From Narthecium ossifragum (taxonomy: Eukaryota; Streptophyta; Magnoliopsida; Dioscoreales; Nartheciaceae): a stretch of 64,000 bases of DNA. Position numbers and translations under genes: made by a program. The DNA lies in contig OY986964.1 in the NCBI GenBank assembly GCA_963920575.1, positions 15,799,460-15,863,459 on the forward strand. Reading direction: 5' to 3'. The notes below the pieces were generated by a model that saw only the letters and a list, made by a program, of their open reading frames with translations, was not told the DNA's origin and ran no database searches. Shown here one piece after another: positions 22,901 through 29,819 of the stretch (its first letter is position 1; each line of letters opens with the position of its first letter).

Positions 22901-25857
22901 ATAAAAAATTAGCAAGTATTTTGGGCCCTATCAAGTATTGGAGCGAATTGGATCGGTAGCCTACAAATTGACTTTCCCTGAAAACGTACTCATTCATCAG
23001 GTGTTCTCGAGACAGCACGGATTTAGGAGTTCAGGTGGGTGAAGAAGGGCTCTAGGTACATTGTTGAAGCACTCATATCGTGGCGGCATTTGAGCAAGGA
23101 AGATGCAACTTGGGAAGAGGTGGAGGTTCTACGGCAACAATTCCCGAGTCTAGACCTTGAGGACAAGGTCAGTTTTCAAGGGGAGGAGAATGATAGAAGC
23201 AGAAGATCAGGGAGGACCAAGAACGTGAATCCAAAGTATATGTAGGAGTTATGAGTGTTCATGTTGAGTCTTAGTTATATTGAGTCCTAGTTTATCTACT
23301 GTTATTGAGTTATCCATTGAGTTATGTAAGTTGGAGTCAGGTACGGAGGTCAAGTTAGTCTGGTAGGAGTCGTGACTCACGGTGGTCGTGAATTTGAAGT
23401 TCCACGGACGTGTGGCTAGAGGAGGAGTCGGTACTTATCAGGAGTGGGCAGTCTAGGGTTGTAGATTATGTATATAAATATTGTCTTTTGGGAAGTTCGG
23501 CAGGGAAAGAAAAAAAAGGAATAGTAGGGGTTCTTTCGGCCATTAAACGGAAGATTTGGGGGTCTCCTTGGCCATAAACAGAGGAATACTTGCTTTACTA
23601 CTTCGCAGGGATATCAAGTTTCTATCGGGGGAGAGTGATGAACTTCCTACCTTAACTTCAATGGGTAAACTAAGTACTTCAACTACTGAAATTAATGACT
23701 TCAACTTCAATGGATAAACCTACTTCTCATACTAAATTCACTTCTTTACGAATCACTTTATTTTACTTTTGAAAGTGGTGCTGTTCAAATTTGATCTGCA
23801 AATTGTAGGTCAAACATTCTCATACATAGCTGTCTTTTTTTTTGTGATCAGTTGAGCCTAAAGGGCTGGGTGAAACAAAAGGACCCTAATTACAAATTTA
23901 AATCCTGGTACTCTGGTGGGGCTCCAGACTCCTTAGTCCAAAAACAAGAACACCCACTAATACCTACTCCTCCCAACCTTGTCGAGGCGGTCCGCTGTAG
24001 CTTTTAACTCCCGTGATATGAACAAAACCAAAACATCGGGCATTTGTGCTAACCTCCAACACACCTTCTGTAGACACCGCCTAGTTTCCAAGGCCCACAA
24101 CATACGCCCATTGATCATATCGGCCACGTCTTTAGAATCTGTTGCCACTATCATTCTTCTGACTCTCAACTCCTTCAGCTTCTCTAGACCCAAGCATACG
24201 AAGCTATCTTCATTCAATCTGTTGTGTTTTTTTCTAATGGTGTTGAAACAGTTGAAACAAAAATGCATTGGAAAGTGGAAACTGTGCCATTCAGCCACAA
24301 TACTTGATTTAGTTTCCTTATCACTGGAATTTTCTTCCATATTTCTTCAACTATCATAAAATTGTTCGCTAATTTCCTGTTATGTGCAATGCAGGTCATC
24401 CATACATGGCAAGGGATTGAGCAGGTTCTGGTCTAATCTTGAGGGCTATAATGGCCCAGTGCTGGTTCTGATCTCTGGTAATTCAGCAGTTACATATGGC
24501 AGTGACAACAATGCTGGAATATGGGTAATTGGTATACTAACTGGGCAGGGATTTGAAAACAGAGATGCATTTTATGGAAGCTCTGGAAATCTTTATGCCA
24601 TAAGTCCTATTTTTCGCGTGCTCTCACCATCTGGTATGTACTTGGCTGAATGCACTTCTTTACTAATTTGTCTGAAGAAAATTGATCTATGATGTAATTA
24701 AGCAGGAAAGGATAAAAACTTCGTCTACTGCCACTTGCATCCTAGCATGAGGGTCTATGAACCGCATCCAAAACCTGTTGGATTAGCGTTTGGGGGGACC
24801 ATTGGGAATGAGAGGTTCTTTATTGATGAAGATTTTGCTAAAGTTACTATCCGTCACCATGCTGTTGACAAGACTTACCAACCTGGATCACTAATTCCCA
24901 ATCAGGTATGTGTATGCATTTAGATGACAAATGGAAAAATCATTGATGATTTTAAATTCTATTGTGTTTTCAATAACTTTCTTTTATTATAGTTTTTGTT
25001 CCACATGTTATGTGTACATCTGGTGATGCATCATTTCCTGTCTGAACCATGCAGCTTTTTATATGGATAAAGACATGTGATGTATGCAATATAATTCAAC
25101 TTATTGGTGTCAATCATCCATGCGTAATAAGAACATGAAATGAACAAAGACTGCTGCAGTCCTGCCGGAACCATACAGCTTTTTATATGGATAAATACAT
25201 GTGATGTATGCAATATACTTCAAGTTATTGGTGGTGAATCATCCATGCGTAATAAGAAATGTGAAATGAATAAAGACTGCTGCAGTCTCCCCTATTAGTT
25301 GCTCCATGATTGTCAACATTTTTAGTTCCTGATTTGCTTTCGCAGTCAAGTCTGTTTTAGCTTTTAGCTTGCTTTCGTGATTGAGATCATCCAAAAGAAA
25401 AGTCCCTTTCCTGAGACATTGTGTATGCATCTTATTAACGGTAACCAATTCAGAAGAAATTGATGAGTATTCTTTTATTTTGTTATTAGAATGGGTGAAT
25501 AATTCTCTGACAGAAGTACTAATGCAGCCTCTTTTGTCAAATGATTTAGGGATACCTAGCCACTGAAGCTTCAATCCTGGAAGTAGAAGTGTGGGGCCTT
25601 GGCGGGGAAGCAGCAAAGGGACACCAAGATGCATATAAGAAAAGAGAGTTGCTCTTCTCTGAGCAACGACGCAAGGTTATGGTCATTCGGTATTGATAAT
25701 TCCACAAAAGCATGTGACGTATTTGAAAATCTCATACGTATGTTTCAACACATTACAGGTTGACCTTAAAACATTTGGTAGCTGGGAAGATTCACCTGAG
25801 AAAATGATGATGGACATGGTGGCTGATCCAAACAGAGTTCAGAGGGGAGACCGGTAA
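7918..25857 (+). CDS. TLDc-domain protein, six exons
   Basis: Exons: 7918-8703, 9300-9490, 24395-24633, 24706-24905, 25550-25675 and 25759-25857. All introns are GT-AG and the joined frame is 1641 bases (546 aa). The start MGAASSSDH fits an N-myristoylation signal. Exon 1 encodes the plant N-terminal region ([11 protein letters not shown] near the start). The TLDc fold begins near residue 285 ([19 protein letters not shown]) and includes [66 protein letters not shown] and VEVWGLGG. TLDc proteins are linked in other eukaryotes to oxidative-stress protection and V-ATPase binding; the plant role is poorly known. It resembles the Arabidopsis TLD-domain nucleolar protein group (from memory). Intron 2 holds nested retrotransposons, yet all coding parts look intact. 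Confidence 0.93.
8704..9299 (+). other. Intron 1 of the TLDc gene
   Basis: 596 bases, starting GTATGCGG and ending TTTATTTAG. I see no repeat or gene inside it; short open frames here have no family features. Confidence 0.85.
9491..10528 (+). other. 5' part of intron 2, before the retrotransposon
   Basis: AT-rich intron sequence after the donor GTTTGTTACT at 9491. Nothing recognisable to about 10250. The stretch 10250-10500 has a different texture, with repeats of CGACCGAT and ATCGGTTGACC, and could be an old LTR scrap, but I cannot assign it. Confidence 0.6.
10529..10921 (+). repeat. 5' LTR of element D
   Basis: It starts TGATAGAATCAGAAG and aligns throughout with 23191-23586. It contains a TATA-like ACATAAATAT near 10807 and an A-run near 10845. 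The 3' end is approximate because the two copies diverge after GAGGAAT. Confidence 0.85.
10925..11238 (+). repeat. 157-bp tandem duplication over PBS and gag start of D
   Basis: Two copies (10925-11081 and 11082-11238) each begin TGGCACGATGGTGGGGGGAA and run through the gag start (ATG with TDERLC) to GCAAGAGATATTG. The first part resembles a degenerate Asp-tRNA-type primer site, so both the primer site and the gag start were duplicated. Confidence 0.85.
11154..11959 (+). pseudogene. Gag remnant of element D, first part
   Basis: Begins [15 protein letters not shown] and contains the capsid-like [13 protein letters not shown], a frameshift with stops near 11405-11520, then [14 protein letters not shown] and [14 protein letters not shown], typical of Ty3/gypsy Gag. 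It is cut at 11959 by the TSD of element E; gag continues after 19383 as degraded sequence without a clear zinc knuckle. Confidence 0.8.
11965..12288 (-). repeat. 3' LTR of element E
   Basis: It runs TGGTGCCGGCTGG to CCGCATCA on the plus strand. It is nearly identical to 19053-19378. Confidence 0.95.
12362..13996 (-). CDS. Integrase with chromodomain, element E
   Basis: The 3' part of pol. It has the zinc-binding segment (GHFGRDKTL then [10 protein letters not shown]), the catalytic core with [21 protein letters not shown] and [14 protein letters not shown] (D,D,E), the [14 protein letters not shown] C-terminal fold, and a chromodomain near residues 455-510 ([16 protein letters not shown]). 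Chromodomains steer integration to chromatin marks. It is in frame with the RT segment upstream; a TGA at 14015-14017 separates them. The first ATG here (13996) is internal to the original polyprotein, not a real start. It ends 73 bases before the LTR. Confidence 0.85.
   Translation of the reverse strand: MSTKITGFDRLKEDYDSCPDFQATFQTLTNGRGSAVDDFFLRDGYLFKANKLCIPKSSVRDFLIWEVHAGGLSGHFGRDKTLAEVERQFYWPGLKRDVSKITGQCRACQLAKHRRQNTGLYTPLPVPDRPWQDVSMDFVLGLPRTFKKHDSIFVVVDRFSKMAHFIPCTKTSDASKIARIYFDEIVKLYGLPKTIVSDRDVRFTSYFWKTLWHLVGTKLKFSSAYHPQTDGQTEVINRSLGNLLRCLVGDCARNWDVILPRAQFAYNSSVNRSIGMSPFEVVHGYQSRKPLDLLPMAPHVRISDSAHAFARHIHDLHQEINKRIHTSNIQYKLHADSRRRFKEFHVGDYVMIRIRQERFPPRSSHKLQARSAGPFKVLHRVGTNAYIIDIPLDYGISSTFNIEDLVAYNHPSIIPDDPFTTPLPPPVDPTVPDPTPLPLPPTQSEFVDAILDEQLVSTSSGGTQRFLVRWRGRPDSDATWITREELLQLDPDLLEYHQSHTFAPATASSSSPPGELVGTPDGRRPLPMSTGAPGSHPTTLTMVG
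14015..15091 (-). CDS. Reverse transcriptase and RNase H, element E
   Basis: A pol segment in the same frame as its neighbours. RT motifs: [30 protein letters not shown], catalytic YFDDILIYS, and [11 protein letters not shown]. RNase H follows with [25 protein letters not shown] and the end [14 protein letters not shown]. It is flanked by TGA codons at 15095-15097 (ancestral residue probably Trp, DGS-W-RMCVD) and at 14015-14017 (probably CGA Arg). Without these two codons pol would be open, which fits a recent insertion. Confidence 0.85.
   Translation of the reverse strand: MCVDSRAINKITVRYRFPIPRLDDMLDMMVCATIFSKIDLKSGYHQIRVRQGDEWKTAFKTKDGLYEWLVMPFGLSNAPSTFMRVMTQVLRPFMGKFLVVYFDDILIYSQSKEQHLTHLRQVCTVLRTENLYANLKKCSFLTTSVDFLGYIFSSAGLTADPNKIKAITEWPEPKTITDVRSFHGLATFYRRFIKGFSTIMAPLTDCLKLREFHWTKAAAAAFHEIKQKMMQAPVMRLPDFAKAFEVECDASGIGIGGVLSQERHPVAFFSEKLNDAKQKYSTYDKEFYAVVQALRYWRHYLLPYEFVLYSDHEALRFLNSQKKLNPRRARWVEFLQEYTFVLKHRSGVANKAADALSR
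15095..16120 (-). CDS. Protease and start of RT, element E
   Basis: Contains the aspartic protease active site [11 protein letters not shown] (about 15850) and [13 protein letters not shown], then the linker to RT ([11 protein letters not shown]) and the RT start ([10 protein letters not shown]) before a TGA at 15095-15097. The frame can be read back past its first possible start to about 16120, overlapping the end of gag in another frame. One indel near 16110-16130 probably split an originally continuous gag-pol frame. Confidence 0.8.
   Translation of the reverse strand, partial: QNLEEQVYEPNLETLQLVDEDCEDDFVPLSCIRSSPFPVDSSDIEPHDPTVNVVRCALSHPKESDDWRRNAIFHTYIKCGEKDCKVIIDSGSCINAISSTTVSRLGLTPVPHPLPYKVSWVDTSSIPIKERCLVPIKILSYTDRIWCDVIPMDVGHLILGRPWLFDLDVTIYGRSNSCSFTFEGKKIKLNPLKPSTTVKGTSKVVPAGKNPPTSKGLHIISPAEFEKEVRNESVIFALVANEVPPDNRGELPPEVHSILTEFQDVFPDDLPDHPPPMRDIQHAIDLVPGATLPNLPHYRMNPFEHAELQQQVNELLRKGFVRESLSPCAVPALLTPKKDGS
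16084..17265 (-). CDS. Gag, element E
   Basis: A 393-residue Gag. A predicted coiled coil lies near residues 20-60 ([17 protein letters not shown]), capsid motifs follow ([42 protein letters not shown]), then a basic stretch and one CCHC zinc knuckle ([14 protein letters not shown]) near residue 365. It packages the element RNA in virus-like particles. The start MQLRSGRF is the first ATG of the open frame. The C-terminus runs out of frame just after the zinc knuckle, at the gag-pol junction. Confidence 0.88.
   Translation of the reverse strand: MQLRSGRFTSDSQHHVTMDPTMESLMKNLQDLTAELRQVRQESARTNARIDALEVSVQRISGVNDNHSHRSAGTDTDGESPGFLGHLPQNNPRPHRHHRDLGPQHNGRGRRHETGFRDVRDHDEDVMRGIRVEAPTFDGRLDSKVFSDWLQEMDHFFEWYNLSENRRVRFAKMKLIGQAKLFWHNTEQLLLRTNQPPITDWIEMKDKLKIKYLPSTYHGDLLNQWTNLRQGGQSVTEYIAQFEEFMMRSGVVEDERVVLSRFRQGLNDDLKRELALREVTTLEHAYTVAQTYERISRSVYTRRQVANNFQPARPRPIVGSPTPKPTPFAATSSQDNRGKGVLGAPPRQPPKLQCYKCQGFGHIAANCANKSLLIDEIGLETYKILRSKSMNQT
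17266..18712 (-). other. Long untranslated leader of element E
   Basis: About 1.45 kb between a small leader ORF and gag. It holds a GCGACGGTTGAAG-type minisatellite (about 18080-18175), a CT-rich tract (18200-18330), a GGACGGTGG array (18416-18455) and two T-runs (18580-18603, 18670-18690). I see no conserved coding frame. An intron or a captured non-element segment would both fit. Confidence 0.6.
18713..19027 (-). CDS. Small proline-rich/acidic leader ORF, element E
   Basis: 104 codons from the first ATG after the primer binding site. The N-terminal half is Pro-rich (two runs of PPPP and PPPPPPP); the C-terminal third is strongly acidic ([16 protein letters not shown]). I do not recognise a family. 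It could be an accessory protein, an upstream ORF controlling gag translation, a 5' coding exon spliced to gag, or chance. Its position as the first ORF of the transcript argues against pure chance, but there is no direct evidence of translation. Confidence 0.4.
   Translation of the reverse strand: MSGSSSRPSTITFPYPPHQRLPPPPRGQQPPPPPPPRPQQPHIFPHRPYTPQHHLRISQTPAPTLVPVIADELDVDDYDFDDEEDDDLAQFGRMAISSRSTTPQ
19037..19050 (-). other. Primer binding site of element E
   Basis: The minus strand reads CTGGTATCAGAGCT, complementary to the 3' end of plant initiator Met tRNA, two bases inside the 5' LTR. Confidence 0.9.
19053..19378 (-). repeat. 5' LTR of element E
   Basis: 326 bases. On the minus strand the promoter has TATATAAG (plus coordinates 19240-19247). 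It pairs with 11965-12288. Confidence 0.95.
19384..20259 (+). pseudogene. Late gag and protease remnant, element D
   Basis: Sequence continuing element D after the E insertion. The aspartic protease is recognisable as [22 protein letters not shown] (about 19650) and, in a second open piece from 19828, [14 protein letters not shown], followed by the linker to RT ([14 protein letters not shown]). A stop at 19714 and a TAG near 19819 break it. This places protease right after gag, as in all Ty3/gypsy elements. Confidence 0.8.
20260..21450 (+). pseudogene. RT and RNase H remnant, element D
   Basis: RT is split by stops and frameshifts: LVRKKDGTW then a [40 protein letters not shown], a broken palm near 20560-20680, and the thumb as [18 protein letters not shown] (20877). 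RNase H follows ([18 protein letters not shown]) to about 21420, ending with the usual AADALSRRQ. The palm decay removes catalytic function. Confidence 0.82.
21640..22900 (+). pseudogene. Integrase remnant of element D with internal duplication
   Basis: Zinc-binding half near 21790-21880 ([10 protein letters not shown]), then the core [40 protein letters not shown], a TGA, and a second copy of the same core segment from 22258. The second copy continues through [19 protein letters not shown] and [11 protein letters not shown] to the C-terminal [13 protein letters not shown]. The 287-base duplication and several stops disable it. Confidence 0.82.
21971..22544 (+). repeat. 287-bp tandem duplication inside the D integrase
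   Basis: Both copies begin GAGGTAATCATGGTGGTTGT (21971 and 22258) and run to CTAGAACAATATTTGCG. They have drifted at roughly a dozen sites, so the duplication is not new. Confidence 0.9.
23039..23190 (+). pseudogene. Chromodomain-like tail of the D polyprotein
   Basis: [21 protein letters not shown] and LEDKVSF are typical of the C-terminal chromodomain region of plant chromoviruses. It is out of frame with the integrase. The purine-rich tract AAGGGGAGGAGAA directly before the 3' LTR (23179-23190) is the polypurine tract. Confidence 0.75.
23191..23586 (+). repeat. 3' LTR of element D
   Basis: It starts TGATAGAAGCAG and aligns with 10529-10921; a TATA box (TATATAAATA) lies at 23471-23480. 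About 90 percent identical to the 5' LTR by eye. Confidence 0.85.
23826..24206 (-). mobile_element. 5'-truncated LINE tail with RNase H fragment
   Basis: The minus strand encodes an RNase H-like end of a plant L1-type LINE ([21 protein letters not shown], then [16 protein letters not shown]), then a 3' UTR and an A-tail (T-run at about 23828-23837 on the plus strand). It lies in intron 2 of the TLDc gene, antisense, downstream of element D. A possible short TSD around TAGCTGTCT/AAGCTATCT is unclear. Confidence 0.65.
25047..25290 (+). repeat. 124-bp tandem duplication in TLDc intron 4
   Basis: Two copies, starting at CCATGCAGCTTTTTATATGG (25047) and CCATACAGCTTTTTATATGG (25171), run to GACTGCTGCAGTC. 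Intron 4 (24906-25549) otherwise shows nothing recognisable. Confidence 0.88.
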
Positions 25858-26180
25858 TAGGAATCACGGGGCCTTTTCTTTCTGTAGCTGAGACAGATTG
25901 TAAATTATGTAGGACTGTTGTATATAATTCAATAATGCTTAGACTCTCAGAACTAGGTAGTGGCGTACGTATTATTGTGAATGCACTTTTTAAATAAACG
26001 AGTTTTCCTAATGTTCGTTTCCGATTCTTAGATCATGGTCACCATGATAACACCTTCATTATGGGTCTGGCGTGTGCATCCACAAGTTAAAGGTAGGTAA
26101 ATCGTTTTCTTTTTTTTAGTTTTAGATTTAGCCTTTTTCTCTGGTTGGGGTGTACAGAAATACAAATACCAACACAAAGG
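25858..26180 (+). other. 3' UTR and downstream of the TLDc gene
   Basis: AT-rich sequence after the TAA at 25855-25857. AATAAT near 25931 and AATAAACGAG near 25995 are candidate polyadenylation signals. No other feature seen. Confidence 0.5.
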
Positions 26181-26186
26181 CCTAGA

Positions 26187-27935
26187 TGATTGGAGCCAAG
26201 ACCTGACGCAGGAATTGTGTTATCATGCTTTTTTTCTTACCTCCTGATCTTCAGTTTGTTAAGACATTAGTGGGAGCAGTGATGAGAAATGAACGCCAAT
26301 ATCTAGAGTGTTTTATCTGTGATTGTTCAATAGATTCCATGCCTCCTATAAGACCCTCTAAGTTAATAGGCAAGCCATGACGTGTAGACTTGGTGGACTA
26401 CATGGAGGGCTCAGCACTTGTGGTGCAGTGAGTTCTGATGAAGCCATGGTGCGAAGCATGGCATGGTGCAATCAAGTTGTTGCCACGGGGTCAACGGGTC
26501 AAGTGGTAAAGGCATGAAGAGGATGGCTCGGAGCAAGTTGGCACGCGGACGTGCGGGCAAGTGAAGGACCAAGCAATGACTCGAGTCATGGCCTATGACT
26601 TGGCCTTGGCATGACGGTGTACCACAGCAAGCACGCATCGAGGATTGGAGCCAAGACCTCATGCAAGAATTATGTTATCATGCTTTTTTTTTTATCTTCT
26701 AATCTTTAAGTTTGTTAAAACATTAGTGGGAGAAGCGATGAGAAATGAACGCCAATATCTGGAGTGTTTTACTTGTGATTGTTCAATAGATTCCATGCCT
26801 CCTATAAGACCCTTCAAAGTCGAGGCAAGTAGGGGTGGCAATTTGGGTTCGCGGGTCGGGTTGGGTCGGGTATTGATCCGTTTAATAAAGGCCAAATCCG
26901 AACCCAACCCATTTATAAATGGGTTAACCCGACCCGACCCATTTAACCCATTTATTAAACGGGTTGATAAACGGGCTGGGTCGGGTCGACCCATTTAACA
27001 ACAATCTGACCCGTTTAACAACCATCAAGCAACAAATTATCAACTAATTAATAAAATTATTAAGCAATAAAATTACAGCTTGTTTCAATTACATCCAAAC
27101 CATCCAACCTAAACAATAAAATTACAACTTGTTTTAATTTTCCTTGATGAGATGAGATCACATTCAAATTAGCTCTAAAAGTTTAAGTGATATTAAAATT
27201 AAACGGGTTAAACGGGTCGACCCGCCTAACCCGCCTAACGCACGGGTCGACCCGACCCGACCCATTTATTCACGAGTCATAAACGGGTCGACCCGTTTAT
27301 GACTCGAACCCGATAACACCAAACCCAAACCCGTTTATTTCGGGTCGGGTCGGGTCGGGTTCGCAGGTCATGACCCCTAGAGGCAAGCCATGACGTGCAG
27401 ACTTGGTGTACTACACGGAGGGCTCAACAATTGGGGCGGTGCAGTGAGTTCTGAAGCCATGGCATGGAGCATGGCATAGTGCTGGTAGCAATTGTTCGAG
27501 TAGGAGAAAGACATCACAGACATGTCGCAAACACTGGGAATTCCAGTTGGGATTGGACTCTGCGATCAGGCTGGTAGCAAGTGTTCAAAATGGACATGGA
27601 TAGCGGTAGCCAATTGGAAGGAAGCATTGAAGGTATAATCGAGTTAAGGCAGACTTGAACTCTAGGAGCATGAGAGCAGCAAGACTCCTAATCCCACATG
27701 ACTTTAGGAAGAGTCAAGTACAAGTACTTATAGTAGGACTTGTGTAGCTCGCCTATATAGGATGAGCATAGACCATGGTTTGGGACGACTGGGTTTCTGG
27801 AGGAACTTGGGCTGGATGATTCGGAGATCATCGAGTGGATCATTGGCTAGGGGTTTTGGGTTGAGAGCATCTTATATTGAGAATGATAGTACTCCAAGGG
27901 TGGGACGAGAGAAGAGTGCTATTCTAAATCATTAG
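26187..27935 (+). repeat. Two copies of an unassigned repeat, possibly an LTR
   Basis: The sequence from GATTGGAGCCAAGACCT through ACATTAGTGGGAG, CCATGCCTCCTATAAGACCC and CAAGCCATGACGTG occurs at 26187-26480 and again from 26642. The second copy is split by a hAT element (26830-27379) and continues to about 27935, with a TATA-like CCTATATAGG near 27755. The layout resembles a truncated LTR followed by a longer one, but I found no primer site or TSD. Confidence 0.55.
26830..27379. mobile_element. Non-autonomous hAT element, TSD GAGGCAAG
   Basis: A 550-base element with ends TAGGGGTGGCAA and ATGACCCCTA (inverted TAGGGGT), flanked by the 8-base direct repeat GAGGCAAG at 26822-26829 and 27380-27387, as expected for hAT transposons. 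The inside is rich in CGGGTCGACCCG-type palindromes and has no transposase. The related sequence at about 26370 shows the site without the insert. Confidence 0.93.
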
Positions 27936-29514
27936 TGACGATGCATAATGTTATATTTTTATCCCTTAATACTTAGTCTCCTGTGCTTATTTGGTACCTA
28001 AATACACTCATTATTCTTATATTTTGATTTAGGATGCAATTGAAGTCCTTAAGTCGAAAAGAAGCTGAAAAGAGTATATGGATCAACTTTAAAGATTAAA
28101 CTGTACCTGCTGATGAAGAACCAGATGATGTGCCATATATGGTTAGAAAGCTCTTGAAGTCTAGTTTCTGGATAATTTTACGGTTCGTGATTCCGAGTTT
28201 TTTAGAGGAAGTTACGGCAATTTTAGTACCAATGGCGCAGTCTGGATGGTAAAACAGTAAATACTTAGGAAAGACGGATCGATCATGTTCCCTAAAAGGA
28301 TCGATCCTTTTATGCAGACAGACTTGACAGAGATCATACTTTTCAGATGATCATAGAAGGATCGATCCTCCTTTCACTCGAGAATATTGAGGAAATCGTC
28401 GAGGAGAAGGATCGATCTTTCTCCTATCGAAGGATCCATCCTACTGAGAAGGATCGATCATGCTTCTATCAAAGGATCGATCTTCCTCGGGCGTAGCCAG
28501 AAATTGAAGATGTTGATATCAAAGGATCAATCTTACACCTATGGAAGGATCGATCTTACCTTCACCAGTGAAGAAAATTAACGGTTCAGATCTAATCTGA
28601 GGATGGAGAGACTTTGGGCTATAAATAGGACTCTTTCTAGGGTTTGAGGAGGAATTACTAGATACTTTTGGCTGCTAGTTTCTACTCTTATATTTTTCCT
28701 AGGTTTTCTCTTACTTAATTGAATCTTTTGAGGATTGTTATTGATGGCCTTGCGTGGCTAAATCTTGATTCTTGGTCAAGGAAACTGAAATCTCAGAATC
28801 AATGAAATTGTGAGATCTAATCTATTTTTATTGTTCAGTTTATACTTGAGTATTGAATGTTCTTTTGTGATTGGATGTTCATGATTGTCTTATCTAATTG
28901 CTAGAAGGCCTACTAGTTTATTATTCATTGCGATCTACTGCTAGGTTGGATATCAAATCCGTAATTGTTTGATCCCTCTAATCTGCGAAGCAACTGAGAT
29001 CTATTGATTTACTGCGTTTCAGAGATTAATAGATTTTAGGAAGAATATTCGACTAGATTAAATGCAACCGCGTGTGCTTGTGTTGTTTAGCTTCATCGAT
29101 CTCCCTATTCTTAATGCTGCTACTGGATTAAATCTACAGTGTGTGTCTTGGATTGTTTAGTAGTTAGGGTTGATTGGATCGCTTGTTTCTAATTAACTAT
29201 GAGTGAGGAGAGATTGGAATTTAATTCGAACGGTGAATATTCGAGCTATGAACTGGTATATTTTTGCATCGATGATCAGTTGGATTCCGATGGTGGATGT
29301 TGACTTACACCAAGGTTTGTTCTTTTAATTCAATTCGTTTCTTCAATTTAGTTTATTTCTTATTTGTTTTCGTGTTACTCAAAAACCCCCCATCTTGTTC
29401 ACATAGCACAAAACTTAGACTAGATATTCCTTGTGGGATCGACTCGTACTCACATTACTACATTTATTTTAAAGAGTATTGGTTTTATTTTTGGTTGCTT
29501 GCGACAACACACCA
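27936..29514 (+). repeat. Solo LTR, Athila/Tat-like, TSD ATTAG
   Basis: 1579 bases from TGACGATGCATAATG to ACAACACACCA, flanked by ATTAG at 27931-27935 and 29515-29519. The 3' part contains TGTGGGATCGACTCGTACTCAC, close to the U5 of the element at 39746 (TGTGGATCGACTCCCGAC). The 5' third carries a cluster of AGGATCGATCCT-type motifs (28268-28560). Orientation is inferred from that U5 match. Confidence 0.9.
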
Positions 29515-29519
29515 ATTAG

Positions 29520-29814
29520 TCAATAAAGGAGTTGGGATCTCTTCCCTTAATCTATACTTGTGTGATTGTGTGATTGTTTGAAAGCAAAGGAGGGCTCATC
29601 AAGAGAAGGTTGCGGGCTGTCAACACATGCGAAGGAGGGGAGTGCGTGTACGGATCATTCACGCGTAGTGGCGGACAAGCGCGACATCGGGGTCTCTTGG
29701 CGTCATCATAGGGCAAAAACTTAGATGCATATTTTGACCCTCTAACACTTCCCAAGGTGTTGATTGGTACAAAGCAACAACTAGATGAATCCCTAATTAC
29801 CTTTTCAACATGTA
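29520..29814. other. Unassigned sequence between two solo LTRs
   Basis: No gene or repeat recognised. It forms the left flank of the solo LTR that follows. Confidence 0.5.
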
Positions 29815-29819
29815 GTAGT

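Larger units (their letters stand above)
10529..23590 (+). mobile_element. Element D: decayed Reina-like chromovirus in intron 2
   Basis: Plus-strand Ty3/gypsy element in the same orientation as the host gene. LTR pair at 10529-10921 and 23191-23586, gag from 10998, protease, RT, RNase H, integrase and a chromodomain-like tail. It has multiple stops and frameshifts, two internal tandem duplications, and element E inserted in gag. The LTRs look about 90 percent identical by eye, so the insertion is old. I could not find a clear TSD. The clade is inferred from RT (TIKDRFPIS...[14 protein letters not shown]). Confidence 0.85.
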
